The notes under the pieces: model-generated
What the model saw: the letters and a program-made list of their open reading frames with translations, nothing else
Database searches by the model: none
What the model was told of the DNA's origin: nothing
Position numbers and translations under genes: made by a program
Shown: positions 7,651-17,197 of the stretch, piece by piece
Layout: every line of letters begins with the position of its first letter
Numbering within the stretch: position 1 is the stretch's first letter
Assembly: GCF_021631985.1 (NCBI RefSeq)
Contig: NZ_CP070225.1
Span: forward strand, 5,084,001-5,148,000
Direction of reading: 5' to 3'
From: Sandaracinus amylolyticus
GTDB taxonomy: Bacteria; Myxococcota_A; Polyangia; Polyangiales; Sandaracinaceae
DNA: 64,000 bases

Positions 7651-9096
7651 ATGCGCCGACTCCTCGCTGCTCTCGCGTCCTCGCTCGTCCTCGCGTGCAC
7701 CCCAGTCGACGTCACTTCATCGACCCCTTGTCTGCACACGGACCGCGAGCTCCGCCGGACGCTCGAAGGTCATCCCGAGACCGTCGACTTGCTGATCGTG
7801 CTCGATGACTCGAGCCTCGGCCGCATCGACGAGGTGAACGGCGCGATCGCGCGCCTGACACGCTCGCTCGCCACGGGCGATCGCGACGGCGACGGGCGCC
7901 GAGAGGTGCCCGCTCTTCCGCTGCGGGTCGCGGTGGTGACGAGCCATCTCGGCGTCGCGGGGCACGACGTGCCCTCGTGCACCGACGGGCGCTTCGGGGC
8001 CCTGGGCGACGACGGCGTGCCGCGGTCGGGCGATCCCTCGTGCGGCGGGAGCTCGCCCGTGATCACGTTCGAGCCGGGCGACGACGCCGACGCGTTCGTC
8101 GAGGCCGTCGCATGTGCGGCGCGCGTGGGCACCTCCGGCTGCGGTTGGGAGCAACCGCTCGAGGCCGCGCTCAAGGCGCTCATGCCGACGCACGATGCGG
8201 CCGACCTCGTGTTCCCCCGCGGCTTGCCGATGTTCCGCGAAGGCGCTGGCCACGGCTTCGCCGAGTACGACGACTTTGCGGTGCCCTATCCGCCGCTGCT
8301 CGCGGCCGTGATCGTCACCGACGAGGACGACTGCTCGGTCGAGGACGTCTCGCTCTTCGATCCTGCGGCGTACGACGGGGAGCCGCTCGAGACGCGCTGC
8401 CGTGATCACCGCGACGCGCTGCACGCGATCGCGCGTTACGTCGAAGGCGAGCACGGCGAGAGCGGCCTCCTCGGGCTGCGATGGCAGCCCGACGACTTGT
8501 TCATCGCGGCGCTGGTCGGCGCACCGCTCGACGCGCTCGAGCCCGACGCCGGCGGAGACTACGACGGCGTCCTCGCGCACGAGCGCATGCAGCTCGTGCC
8601 GGATCCGACGCAGCCGTCGCGCGTCCTGCCCTCGTGCAGTGGCCCCGGCATCACCGCGTTTCCCCCGCGGCGGATCGTGGAAGCGCTCGACGACCTCGAC
8701 GACGCGCGCGTGCCGACGTTCCTGCGATCGATCTGCGCGCCCGATCTCGAGCCCTCGTTCGACGCATTGGGCGAGGCGCTGGGCAACCGCATTCTCGGTG
8801 CGAGGTGCCAGTACGGCATCACCTCGGGCTGCGTCGTCGAGGAATCGCTTCCCGAGGGGATGACGTGCGACGCGCTGCCGGGGCGGACCCGACGCACCAT
8901 CGAGGATGGACGCCAGGTCTGCGAGCTCGCGCGCGTGCCGTACGGCTCGGGAGAGCCGGGGTGGGCGCTCGTCGACGCGTTCTGTCCCCCGGGCGCGAGC
9001 ACGATCCATCTCGAGCTCGCGCCCGTGCCAGGGGCCTACTACGAGGGCACGTGCCCGCACACGCTCGGGCCCGACGGCGGGACGTGTTTCGAGTGA
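7651..9096 (+). CDS. Large Cys-rich lipoprotein with degenerate VWA-like domain
   Basis: 481 aa. The signal ends in LVLAC (Cys16), so it is probably a lipoprotein. From residue 45 a VWA-like strand (VDLLIVLDDSS) begins, but only a partial MIDAS (Asp52, Ser54) is present instead of DxSxS, so metal-dependent adhesion is uncertain. About fourteen further Cys suggest extracytoplasmic disulfides. The AAVIVTDEDDCS segment (~220) resembles the third VWA strand with its acidic loop. Related proteins are common in myxobacterial genomes but have no defined function. It diverges from the ECF41 operon, and the 30-bp repeat lies just downstream. Start by the ATG preceding the lipoprotein signal. Confidence 0.62.
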   Translation: MRRLLAALASSLVLACTPVDVTSSTPCLHTDRELRRTLEGHPETVDLLIVLDDSSLGRIDEVNGAIARLTRSLATGDRDGDGRREVPALPLRVAVVTSHLGVAGHDVPSCTDGRFGALGDDGVPRSGDPSCGGSSPVITFEPGDDADAFVEAVACAARVGTSGCGWEQPLEAALKALMPTHDAADLVFPRGLPMFREGAGHGFAEYDDFAVPYPPLLAAVIVTDEDDCSVEDVSLFDPAAYDGEPLETRCRDHRDALHAIARYVEGEHGESGLLGLRWQPDDLFIAALVGAPLDALEPDAGGDYDGVLAHERMQLVPDPTQPSRVLPSCSGPGITAFPPRRIVEALDDLDDARVPTFLRSICAPDLEPSFDALGEALGNRILGARCQYGITSGCVVEESLPEGMTCDALPGRTRRTIEDGRQVCELARVPYGSGEPGWALVDAFCPPGASTIHLELAPVPGAYYEGTCPHTLGPDGGTCFE

Positions 9097-9108
9097 CTCG
9101 AGGCGCGG

Positions 9109-9138
9109 CCGTGACCGGCGGGACGAGCACTCCGGCAA
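9109..9138 (+). repeat. Dispersed 30-bp repeat, copy 2
   Basis: Second copy of the element at 6176-6205 (26/30 identical). It fills most of the 46-bp gap between the convergent lipoprotein and argG genes. Confidence 0.55.
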
Positions 9139-9142
9139 GGAC

Positions 9143-10486
9143 TCAGTCGCCGTCGGTCAGCAGCTTGTCGAGCTGGGTCGACGTGCCCGGCCCGAGCTTC
9201 CGCACGTTGTCCATCCAGTGCAGGAGCAGCGCGCGGTTGTCGCCGACGTTGAGGTTCTGCATCTCGAGCGCGCCGATGCGATCCTCGGGCGTGAACGCGG
9301 GCTGCTCGACCTTCTCCATCGAGAGCTTGTCGGGGTCGTACGCCATGTACGGCGCGCGCGTCTCGAGGATCGTGTAGTCGTCGCCGCGGCGCAGCTCGAG
9401 GGTGACCGAGCCGCTGATCGCCGGCGCGATCCAGCGCGTGAGGCCGTCCTTCAGCATCATCGCCTCGGGATCGAACCACTTGCCCTCGTAGAGCAGGCGA
9501 CCGAGGCGACGGCCGAGCGTCGCGTAGAGATCGGTCGTGCTCTCGTTGTGGATCGCGCTGAGCAGGCGCTCGTAGGCGATGTGCAGCAGCGCCATCCCCG
9601 GCGCCTCGTAGATGCCGCGCGACTTCGCGTCGATCACGCGGTTCTCGATCTGGTCGCTCATGCCGAGGCCGTGGCGACCGCCGATCTCGTTGCACTGCAC
9701 GAAGAGCTCGAACGCCGACGCGAAGCGCTTGCCGTTCAGCGCGACCGGCAGGCCCGCCTCGTACTCGACGGTGATCGTCTCGGGCTCGATCGCGACGTCC
9801 TTCTTCCAGTGCGCGACGCCCATGATCGGCGCGACGATGTGCATGCCGGTGTCGAGCCGCTCGAGGTCCTTCGCCTCGTGCGTCGCGCCGAGCACGTTCG
9901 CGTCGGTCGAGTACGCCTTCTCGGTGCCCATCTTGTACGGCAGGCCGATCGACTCGAGGTACTCGCTCATCTCCTTGCGGCCGCCGAACGCGCTGACGAA
10001 CGCCTGGTCGAGCCACGGCTTGTAGATGCGCAGGTCGGGGTCGACGAGGATGCCGTAGCGATAGAAGCGCTGGATGTCGTTGCCCTTGTGGGTGCTGCCG
10101 TCGCCGAAGACGTGCACGCCGTCCTCGCGCATCGCGCGCACGATCGCGGTCGTCGTCACCGCGCGGCCGAGGGGCGTCGTGTTGAAGTACTTCTTGCTGC
10201 CCACGCTCAGGTGGAACGCGCCGCACTGGATCGCGATCAGGCCCTCGCGGACCATCGCCTCGCGGCAGTCGAGCAGGCGCGCGAGCTTCGCGCCGTGCGT
10301 CATCGCGATCGGCGGGATCTCGCGCGGGTCCTTCTCGTCGGGCTGCGCGAGGTCCGCGGTGTAGCAGTGGACGTCGAGGCCCTGTCGCGACATCCACGCG
10401 ACGGCGGCACGCGTGTCGAGGCCGCCCGAGAAGGCGAGGCCGATCTTGGTTCCGGCGGGAGGCAGCGAGCGGTAGATGCGGCTCAT
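9143..10486 (-). CDS. argG: Argininosuccinate synthase
   Basis: 447 aa, the same length as the E. coli-type enzyme. It joins citrulline and aspartate using ATP in the penultimate step of arginine synthesis in the cytosol. The PP-loop AFSGGLDT (~18-25) binds ATP. The segments [16 protein letters not shown] and [17 protein letters not shown] match the E. coli-like subclass rather than the shorter common bacterial form. The start ATG at 10486 precedes [12 protein letters not shown]. No other arginine gene is adjacent; an HTH regulator is transcribed divergently from a 105-bp gap containing an inverted repeat at 10547-10564. Confidence 0.95.
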   Translation of the reverse strand: MSRIYRSLPPAGTKIGLAFSGGLDTRAAVAWMSRQGLDVHCYTADLAQPDEKDPREIPPIAMTHGAKLARLLDCREAMVREGLIAIQCGAFHLSVGSKKYFNTTPLGRAVTTTAIVRAMREDGVHVFGDGSTHKGNDIQRFYRYGILVDPDLRIYKPWLDQAFVSAFGGRKEMSEYLESIGLPYKMGTEKAYSTDANVLGATHEAKDLERLDTGMHIVAPIMGVAHWKKDVAIEPETITVEYEAGLPVALNGKRFASAFELFVQCNEIGGRHGLGMSDQIENRVIDAKSRGIYEAPGMALLHIAYERLLSAIHNESTTDLYATLGRRLGRLLYEGKWFDPEAMMLKDGLTRWIAPAISGSVTLELRRGDDYTILETRAPYMAYDPDKLSMEKVEQPAFTPEDRIGALEMQNLNVGDNRALLLHWMDNVRKLGPGTSTQLDKLLTDGD

Positions 10487-10546
10487 GGCGGGCGCGGGTG
10501 TAGCACGGGGCGTCGGGCACACGTACTCGCAGCGTTGGCACGCGCT

Positions 10547-10564
10547 CGTCACGTCGCCGTGACG
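10547..10564. promoter_or_regulatory. Inverted repeat between argG and HTH gene
   Basis: CGTCAC and GTGACG arms of 6 bp are separated by 6 bp in the divergent gap. The site could be an operator for the adjacent HTH protein, but so short a repeat can occur by chance in GC-rich DNA. Confidence 0.3.
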
Positions 10565-10591
10565 CACGCGCGACGTACGCTCTCGGTCCAC

Positions 10592-11569
10592 ATGGCGAGC
10601 AGTTCCGCCGAGACGGCCTGGAAGCGAGTCACGCGCGCGACGGTCCGAGCGCTCCGGGGCAAACGCTCGCAGCGCCTCGCGAGCGAGCGGCTCGGGTACG
10701 AGACGAACGTCCTCTACGACTGGGAGCGCGGCCGGCGCAGCCCGGTCACGACCGAGGTCGTGCGGCTCGCCGCGCTGCGTGCCGCGCCGCGATGGGAGAA
10801 GGAACCGGTGCGGCTCCCGGTCGCGTTCGCCGACGTGCGCACGCTCGCCGACGTCGACGGAGTCGCGTCGTACCTCCGCGCGATCACGTCGGGCCACGCG
10901 GTCACGCGTGTCGCGAGCGCGATCGGCGTCACGCGGGCCACGCTCGGGCGCTGGCTGCGTGGGCTCTCGGAGCCTCGCTTCCACGAGTTCCTCGGGCTCG
11001 TCGACGCGTGCGGGGCGCTGCCCGATCTCGTGATCGACGCGCTCGGCGTCGACGCGTCGTCGCTGCCGCTGCCCGAGGGACCGCGCAAGCGCCGGAGCAT
11101 CGAGGACGCGTTCGAGTCCGAGCCGCTCCTCGCAGTGCTGATCCCCGCGCTCTCGGTGCGCTCGGTCCAGCGCGCGAAGGATCCGGTCGCGGAGCTCGCG
11201 CGCGGGCTGGAGGTCCCGGAGCCGCGCGTGCGCGCCGCGCTCGAGCTGTGCGCCGCGCTCGGGATCGCGCGCAAGACCCGTCAGGGCTGGACGTTGATCC
11301 CCGACGACGGTCCGCGGGTCGTCTCGGCGCGGCGGACGAAGCGGTTCGGCGTCGCGTTCCGCGAGATGGCGCGCTCGCGCGCGCTGCGGCCCGGGTTCGA
11401 AGGGCCGATCGTCGTGCTCCAGGTCGATCGCGAGCGCTACGAGCGACTGCAGGAGCACCGCCGGGCGATCCAGCAGATGTTGATGGAGCTCTCGGCTCCA
11501 CTGCCCACCGCGGATCGACTGGTCATCGTCTCCGTCGAGCTGCACGCGCTCTTCGGCGATGCGCCCTGA
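10592..11569 (+). CDS. HTH transcriptional regulator, DUF4423/TIGR02147-like
   Basis: 325 aa. An N-terminal Xre-like HTH (residues ~15-55: [20 protein letters not shown]) is followed by a second HTH-like stretch ([19 protein letters not shown], ~100-120). The longer C-terminal region has the feature order of the DUF4423/TIGR02147 group (a mid winged-helix [19 protein letters not shown], then a helical end [23 protein letters not shown]). Such proteins are expanded in Fibrobacteres, Bdellovibrio and myxobacteria and are presumed DNA-binding regulators. Start ATG at 10592 gives a compact N-terminus; the longer open frame upstream is antisense to argG. Target genes unknown. Confidence 0.68.
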   Translation: MASSSAETAWKRVTRATVRALRGKRSQRLASERLGYETNVLYDWERGRRSPVTTEVVRLAALRAAPRWEKEPVRLPVAFADVRTLADVDGVASYLRAITSGHAVTRVASAIGVTRATLGRWLRGLSEPRFHEFLGLVDACGALPDLVIDALGVDASSLPLPEGPRKRRSIEDAFESEPLLAVLIPALSVRSVQRAKDPVAELARGLEVPEPRVRAALELCAALGIARKTRQGWTLIPDDGPRVVSARRTKRFGVAFREMARSRALRPGFEGPIVVLQVDRERYERLQEHRRAIQQMLMELSAPLPTADRLVIVSVELHALFGDAP

Positions 11570-11662
11570 TCCGGCAGATCTCGACCACGAGGATCGATCG
11601 TGCGCGACGCCGCGCGTGTCACCTGGATTGCGACTGCGTCGCGCCGCCGCGACGCTCTGGTG

Positions 11663-12400
11663 ATGCGATTCGAACACGCCGTGCGCTCGGCGATCGCCGG
11701 GCTGCTCGTGTCGTGCAGCGCAGCGCCGGACGAGAGGCCGGACGCGACGCTCTCGGACTCCGGAGCTCCGATCGACGTGGTGCCGGTCGACGAGCTCTGC
11801 GTGCGCGCCGCGACGGTCGTCTGCGACGCGATGTTCGCGTGCTGCACGCTGCGCGAGGAGCTGCCGCCGACGCTCGAGGCGTGCGTGTCCGATCAGCTGG
11901 CGCTGTGTCGCGCGGTCTACTTCCACACCGACCAGAACGACGGCCTGCTCTCGATCGCGACGCGCCCCTACGACGGCGCCGAGGCTGCGCGCGTGCTCGA
12001 CGAGATCCGCGCGCGCGCGACGACGTGCGAGGTCGCGCGGCTGGTGCTCGACCCGCAGCGCTTCGTCGACGGTCCGCTCGCGCAGGGCGAGCTCTGCCCG
12101 CTCGGCGGCTCGGCGCGCGTCGCGTGCGAGGACGGGCTCGGCTGCACGATCGACGAGCCGGGGAGCGTGTGCCAGCCGGTCCATGTCGCGGGCGAAGCGT
12201 GCGGCGATGGGGTCGCGCACTGCGAGCGCGGCACGTTCTGCGAGCGGCGCGGCGCGTCGGGGACGTGCACGGCCGGGCGCGCGAACGGCGCGGCGTGCGC
12301 GACGTCCGACCAGTGCGCGAGCGAGAGCTGCCAGGGCGGCGCCTGCGTGCCCTTGATGCCCGGCCAGGTGTACTGCGCCGGGGCGGAGTGGAGCGGGTGA
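11663..12400 (+). CDS. Cys-rich lipoprotein, first gene of surface-protein operon
   Basis: 245 aa. The start at 11663 is chosen because the lipoprotein signal MRFEHAVRS...GLLVSC follows at once. The N-terminal half has paired Cys with CDAMFACC and resembles small helical Cys modules repeated in myxobacterial lipoproteins. The C-terminal half (~150-245) holds Cys clusters ([29 protein letters not shown]) like short EGF/dickkopf-type disulfide modules. The stop overlaps the next ATG by 1 nt (TGATG). It heads a run of seven secreted proteins. No catalytic motif is seen; a structural or binding role outside the inner membrane is likely. Confidence 0.65.
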   Translation: MRFEHAVRSAIAGLLVSCSAAPDERPDATLSDSGAPIDVVPVDELCVRAATVVCDAMFACCTLREELPPTLEACVSDQLALCRAVYFHTDQNDGLLSIATRPYDGAEAARVLDEIRARATTCEVARLVLDPQRFVDGPLAQGELCPLGGSARVACEDGLGCTIDEPGSVCQPVHVAGEACGDGVAHCERGTFCERRGASGTCTAGRANGAACATSDQCASESCQGGACVPLMPGQVYCAGAEWSG

Positions 12401-14301
12401 TGCACCGACGAAGTGCGTTCGTGGCGGCGCTGCTCCTCGTGAGCAGCGCGTGCACCGTCGAGGACGATCGCGAGGAGCTCGTGCCGTGCCGCGTGGATCG
12501 CGACTGTCCCGGCGGCAGCTGCCGCGCCGGGCTCTGCTCGCCGATCCCGTGCATCGATGCCGACGCGGACGGTCGAGGCGACGGGTGCTCGATGGGGCCC
12601 GACTGCGACGACGGCGATCCGATGCAGACCGGCGCCGAGGTCTGCGACGGTCGCGACAACGACTGCGACGGCGATGCCGACGACGGTCTCGTCATCACGG
12701 CCTGCGGCTCGTGCATGCCGGGCTGCACCGAGCTGCGCCTCGGCGCCGGAGGCACGCCGTTCGACGCGCCGCCCGCGCAGCTCGACGGCGTCTCGATCGG
12801 CGACGACGGCGTGCTCTCGATGGAGGCGCCCGAGCCCGCGGCCGAGCACCTCATCTGGATCCCGAGCACTGGCGACGGGACGATCGTGAAGGTCGACGTG
12901 CGGACGTTCGAGCCGCTCGCGCGCTATCGCACCGGACCGGAGGCGCTGCTCGACGAGCCCTCGCGCACCGCGGTCGACGTGCGCGGCGACGTCTACGTGA
13001 CGAACGTCCACGGCGAGAGCGTCACGCGCATCGCCGCGCGTCCTGCGCTCTGCCCCGATCGCGACGGCGACGGAGCGGTGCGGACCTCGAGCGGTCCCGA
13101 CGACGTGCTGCCGTGGGGCGAGGACGAGTGCGTGCTCTGGAACCATCCGATGCCGGGCGCGCGACCGACGGCGATCGCGGTGCGCGACCAGGCGATCCTC
13201 GGCGGGTACGCGCCGCGCGTGTGGGTCGGCGGCATCGACACCGAGCTCGTCTACCAGCTCGACGGCGACACCGGCGAGGAGCTCTTCCGGTTCTCGACGC
13301 CCGAGCACCAGCCCCCGACGGTCTTCGCGTTCGACGAGCACGGACAGCTCTTCTCCGCGCCGCACCAGACGGGGATCGCGCGAGGCTTCTATGCGCGCAT
13401 CGACACCACGCGCTGCGTCGACGAGCCGAGCTGCGTCGCCGCGGCATGTGGGCCCTCGGGCGACGACTGCGTGCGTCAGGTGCTCGACATCCCGGGCTGC
13501 AGCGTGATCGCGATCGGGCTCGAGGGCGTGCTGCACCTCGGCTGTCCCTATCACACGATGTGGGATCCGCGCGCACCGCTCGGCCGGCGGCTCGGCGAGC
13601 CGAACGGGGAGTCGTCGTACGTGCGCAACTTGGTCGCGGACGCGCGCGGCAACGTCTTCGTCGCGGACGCGGCCATCAACGGCGTGGGTGTCGTGCGCGT
13701 CGACCCCGCGACCGGCGAGGCGGTGAGCGTCACGCCGTGGCCCTACGCCGGCGGAGCGGAGCCGCAGGGCCTCTCGGTCGACGACGAGGGCAAGGTGTGG
13801 GCGATCAACTCCGCGACGGGCGACGCGACCGTGATCGCGCCCGGCGAGGCGCTCGACGACAACACGGTGTGGTCGGGCGTGGTGCCGATCCTGCGCCGGC
13901 CCGACGCGTGGACCGACATGACGACGCGGCCTGGCGCGACCCCGCGCGCGCGCGGTCTCTATCGCTACCGGCTCGACACCTGCGACGGCGGCGTCGCGAC
14001 GATCACGCCGGAGCTCGGCCGCCTCACGTGGGAGGCGGGCATCCCGGTCGACGCGTCGATGACGGTGCGCGTGCGCACCGCCGCGTCGCAGAGCGCGCTC
14101 GCAGGGGCGCGATGGATCCTCGTGGCGACGATCGCGCCCGACGCGCCGCCGATCGATCTCGGTGAGGTGCTCGCGTTCCGCGGTGAGGACCCGCAGCAGA
14201 TCGTGGAGCTCGAGCTCGCGCTCGACGGCACGGCGCGCGCGCTGCCGCGCGTGCTCTCGGTGCGCCTCGCGTTCCGCGCGGGCTGCGAGGTGCCGCAGTG
14301 A
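12400..14301 (+). CDS. Lipoprotein with MopE-like metal-binding motif and beta-propeller
   Basis: 633 aa. The lipobox is LLVSSAC (Cys18). Residues ~45-95 hold two Asp/Cys blocks of the MopE-type putative metal-binding motif: DADGRGDGC...DCDDGDP and [17 protein letters not shown], where Asp clusters likely bind Ca2+. From ~120 the sequence is a repeated beta-propeller of NHL/SMP type, with blades such as [17 protein letters not shown] and [20 protein letters not shown]. The last ~130 residues form a beta-sandwich-like end with two Cys. It is coupled upstream by TGATG and downstream by GTGA. No enzyme active site was recognised. Confidence 0.68.
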   Translation: MHRRSAFVAALLLVSSACTVEDDREELVPCRVDRDCPGGSCRAGLCSPIPCIDADADGRGDGCSMGPDCDDGDPMQTGAEVCDGRDNDCDGDADDGLVITACGSCMPGCTELRLGAGGTPFDAPPAQLDGVSIGDDGVLSMEAPEPAAEHLIWIPSTGDGTIVKVDVRTFEPLARYRTGPEALLDEPSRTAVDVRGDVYVTNVHGESVTRIAARPALCPDRDGDGAVRTSSGPDDVLPWGEDECVLWNHPMPGARPTAIAVRDQAILGGYAPRVWVGGIDTELVYQLDGDTGEELFRFSTPEHQPPTVFAFDEHGQLFSAPHQTGIARGFYARIDTTRCVDEPSCVAAACGPSGDDCVRQVLDIPGCSVIAIGLEGVLHLGCPYHTMWDPRAPLGRRLGEPNGESSYVRNLVADARGNVFVADAAINGVGVVRVDPATGEAVSVTPWPYAGGAEPQGLSVDDEGKVWAINSATGDATVIAPGEALDDNTVWSGVVPILRRPDAWTDMTTRPGATPRARGLYRYRLDTCDGGVATITPELGRLTWEAGIPVDASMTVRVRTAASQSALAGARWILVATIAPDAPPIDLGEVLAFRGEDPQQIVELELALDGTARALPRVLSVRLAFRAGCEVPQ

Positions 14302-16115
14302 CGATCCGCGTGCTCGCGGTCGCGCTCGCGCTGGTCGCGTGCAGCGAGGACCCGCGCCCACCGGGACGCGACGCGGCGGCCGACGACGCGCCCGAGTCGA
14401 TCTGCGGCGAGCCCGACACGCTGCGGTGCGAGGGCCTCGTCCACTACCGCTGCAGCGAGGACGGCCGGACGCGCGAGGACGAGACGCGCTGCGACGAAGC
14501 GTGCAGCGCGTCGCTGGGCTGCGTCGCGTGCGTACCGGGCCAGCGCCGCTGCGACGGCGATCGCTCCGAGGTCTGTCTGCCCGACGGGAGCGGCTACGCG
14601 CACGTGCGCGACTGCGCCGACTGGGGCGCGGTCTGCAGCGGCAACGGCGACTGCGGCGACGAGTGCGCGATCGCCGAGCGTCGCAACGGGTACATCGGCT
14701 GCGAGTACTTCGCGGCCCCGCTCGGCAACCACCTGCTCGATCTCGCGACGTTCACGTTCCGCATCTCGATCGCGAACCCCGGCGCGGCGCCCTCCCGCGT
14801 GCGCATCCAGCGCGGCGGCGAGGACGTGCACGCGCTCGACGTCGCGGCGGGCGGGCTCGAGGTCGTCACGCTGCCGTGGACCGAGTCGGCGTGGGTCGGC
14901 GAGCAGCCCGAGAGCGTCGCGAGCCCGGACGCGGCGTACCGCGTGATCGCCGATCGGCCGGTCGTGGTGACGCAGTTCAACCCCTACGAGTACGCCACCC
15001 CGGCGGGCGCGCAGTTCAGCTACTCGAACGACGCGTCGCTGCTGCTGCCGGTGCACGCGCTCGCGGGTCGCTACGTCGGTCTCTCGTTCGCGCCCTTCAA
15101 CATCCTCGATCCGCTCGCGGGCGTGGTGCAGTGGACGGGCGCGATCGCGCTGGTGGGCGTGAGCCCCGAGCCGGTGCGGGTGCGCATGCACCTGCGGGCG
15201 CCGATCGAGGCCGAGCGCTCGGGCCGCTGGCCCGCGCTCACCACCGGCGACGTGCTCGAGCTCGATCTCGCGCGCGGCGAGGTCGTGCAGGTGTTCGCGA
15301 AGCGGCCGCCTCCGTGCGGCGCAGGGCGCGACGGCGCGCGCACGGTGCTCGGCTCCAACGCGATCGCCTGCGACGATCCTGCGCACGACCTCACGGGCTC
15401 GACCATCGAGGCCGACGGGCCGCTCGCCGTCTTCGCGACGCACCCCTGCCTCTACGCCCCGTTCTACGCGCCCGCGTGCGATCACGTGGAGGAGCAGCTC
15501 GCCCCGGTGCGCGCGTGGGGCCGCTCGTTCGCGTCGACCGCGCTCGTCCAGCCCGGTGTCGACACCGCGAACCTCGTGCGCATCGTCGCGAGCGCGCACG
15601 ACACCGAGGTCACGTTCGATCCTCCGCCGGTCGACGGCGCGACGTTCGCGCTGCCGAGCCGTGACCACCGCGATCTCGTCGTGCGAGGTCCCTTCGCGAT
15701 CGAGGCGACGCACCCGGTGCAGGTCTCGGTGCTCACGCTCGGCGCGGGTTACGCCGAGCCCGAGACGCCGGTGGGCGACCCCGCGCTCACGATGCTCGTG
15801 CCGCGCGAGCAATACCGCGCCGACTACACCTTCGTCGCGCCGGAGACCTATCGCTCGACGCTCGACGGGCAGAGCTACCTCAGCGTCGTGCGCGCGCGCG
15901 AGGTCGAGATCCTGCTCGACGGCGCGCCGCTCGACGTGCCGTTCCGCAGCATCGGGAGCGAGCAGGTCGCGACGTTCCCGATCTCCGGCGGCGTCCACAC
16001 GCTCGTCGCGACCGATCCCGAGGCGCGCATCGGCGCCCTCGTGTTCGGGCTCGCTCGCTACACGTCGTACGCGTACCCGGCTGGCCTCGACCTCGACACG
16101 GTGGATCTCGAATGA
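14298..16115 (+). CDS. IgGFc-binding-like domain lipoprotein
   Basis: 605 aa from a GTG overlapping the previous stop by 4 nt. The lipobox is ALVAC (Cys15). A Cys-rich stretch (~36-130) precedes a long region with features of the IgGFc_binding N-terminal domain: ...NPYEYATPAGAQFSYSND, SLLLPVHALAGRYVGLSF, FATHPCLYAPF and HVEEQLAPVRAWGRSF. This domain occurs in mammalian FCGBP and in many myxobacterial surface proteins, where it may mediate protein or glycan adhesion. Immunoglobulin binding should not be assumed. The gene overlaps the VWA gene by 4 nt. Confidence 0.72.
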   Translation: MTIRVLAVALALVACSEDPRPPGRDAAADDAPESICGEPDTLRCEGLVHYRCSEDGRTREDETRCDEACSASLGCVACVPGQRRCDGDRSEVCLPDGSGYAHVRDCADWGAVCSGNGDCGDECAIAERRNGYIGCEYFAAPLGNHLLDLATFTFRISIANPGAAPSRVRIQRGGEDVHALDVAAGGLEVVTLPWTESAWVGEQPESVASPDAAYRVIADRPVVVTQFNPYEYATPAGAQFSYSNDASLLLPVHALAGRYVGLSFAPFNILDPLAGVVQWTGAIALVGVSPEPVRVRMHLRAPIEAERSGRWPALTTGDVLELDLARGEVVQVFAKRPPPCGAGRDGARTVLGSNAIACDDPAHDLTGSTIEADGPLAVFATHPCLYAPFYAPACDHVEEQLAPVRAWGRSFASTALVQPGVDTANLVRIVASAHDTEVTFDPPPVDGATFALPSRDHRDLVVRGPFAIEATHPVQVSVLTLGAGYAEPETPVGDPALTMLVPREQYRADYTFVAPETYRSTLDGQSYLSVVRAREVEILLDGAPLDVPFRSIGSEQVATFPISGGVHTLVATDPEARIGALVFGLARYTSYAYPAGLDLDTVDLE

Positions 16116-17197
16116 GCGCTCGACTCGCCATCACGATCGCCGCGCTCGCGGCGCTGGTCGCTTGCACCGAACGCAGGCCTCCGCAGACCGACGGCGGCCC
16201 GCCGCCCGACGCGCCCGCGCGCCCCGACGCCGGCGCGATGCACGACGCCGGTCCCGAAGATCCCTTCGATCCGGGCTCGTCGTGCGTCGCGTGGGTCGAG
16301 CCGCTCGAGAGCACGGTCGGCTCGCTGCTGCTGCTCGTCGATCAGTCGGTGAGCATGCAGCTCGCGGGTCGCGAGGCGACGCGCTGGGAAGAGATCCAGG
16401 AGGGCGTCGCGTCGTGGATCGAGCAGGCGCCCGCCGAGCTCGAGGTCGGGCTCGTCCGCTTCCCGGAGCACGCGACCGGGTGCGGCACGCCGGTCGAGCC
16501 GACGGTCGCGATCGCACCGCTCTCCGCGGAGCACCGCGCACAGATCGTCGGTGCGCTCGGTGAGCTGCCGTTCAGCAGCGAGACGCCGCTCACCGCCGCG
16601 GTAGAGTCGGGCTTCGCGCTGCTCGATCGACTGCCGCCGTCCGAGCCGCGCGGGATCGTGCTCCTCACCGACGGGCTCGACACCTGCCATCCCGACGGTC
16701 CCGGCGTGCCCGACCGCCTGGTGCGTCTGGTGCGCGATCGCGCGACGCAGCAGCAGCAGCCGACGGTGACGATCTCGCTCGGTGGCGATCGCGGCGAGCT
16801 CTCGGTGCTCGCGGCGAACGGCGGCGCGCCGAGCTTCGAAGGATGCGCGGCGGTGTGTCGCTGGGACACGCCGATCGAAGCGTGCTGCCAGTTCCTGATG
16901 GTGCGCGCGGGGCTCGACGAGGCCGAGCGTCTGCTCGGCGAGTCGTGCTCGTTCGATCTCCCGTGGCCGAGCGCGCCGAGCGAGGGGGATCTCGAGCTGG
17001 TCAACCTCGGTCTGCGTCGCGACGACGGATCGATCGAGCGCCTCCGCATCGTCACGCCGGGCCGTCCCGGCGGCGAGGCGCGGCTCGGTGACGACGGAAC
17101 ACACGTCGTGATCACGGACGCCGCGCGCTGCGAGCGCGTGCGGCGCGGCGAAGCGACGCTGATCGGCTCGTTCGGATGCGCCCAGGAGCGTTGGTGA
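16112..17197 (+). CDS. VWA-domain lipoprotein
   Basis: 361 aa. The lipobox ALVAC gives Cys18, followed by a Pro/Asp/Ala tether (~22-50). A von Willebrand factor A domain spans ~70-250 with an intact MIDAS start DQSVSM (Asp77-x-Ser79-x-Ser81), the Thr-bearing loop near SSETPLTAAV and GIVLLTDGLDTC as the acidic strand. Such domains bind ligands through a divalent metal. The C-terminal ~100 residues contain further Cys. ATGA and TGATG overlaps on both sides tie it to the IgGFc-like protein and the first Cys-rich paralog, supporting one surface complex. Confidence 0.78.
   Translation: MSARLAITIAALAALVACTERRPPQTDGGPPPDAPARPDAGAMHDAGPEDPFDPGSSCVAWVEPLESTVGSLLLLVDQSVSMQLAGREATRWEEIQEGVASWIEQAPAELEVGLVRFPEHATGCGTPVEPTVAIAPLSAEHRAQIVGALGELPFSSETPLTAAVESGFALLDRLPPSEPRGIVLLTDGLDTCHPDGPGVPDRLVRLVRDRATQQQQPTVTISLGGDRGELSVLAANGGAPSFEGCAAVCRWDTPIEACCQFLMVRAGLDEAERLLGESCSFDLPWPSAPSEGDLELVNLGLRRDDGSIERLRIVTPGRPGGEARLGDDGTHVVITDAARCERVRRGEATLIGSFGCAQERW

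Noticed and set aside
7651-9096. Calling a functional VWA MIDAS in this lipoprotein
   Set aside because: DxSxS is incomplete (DDSSL), so only a degenerate VWA-like fold can be supported.
10487-12220. N-terminal extension of the argG frame
   Set aside because: argG already has the expected 447 aa from 10486; the extension is antisense to the HTH and lipoprotein genes.
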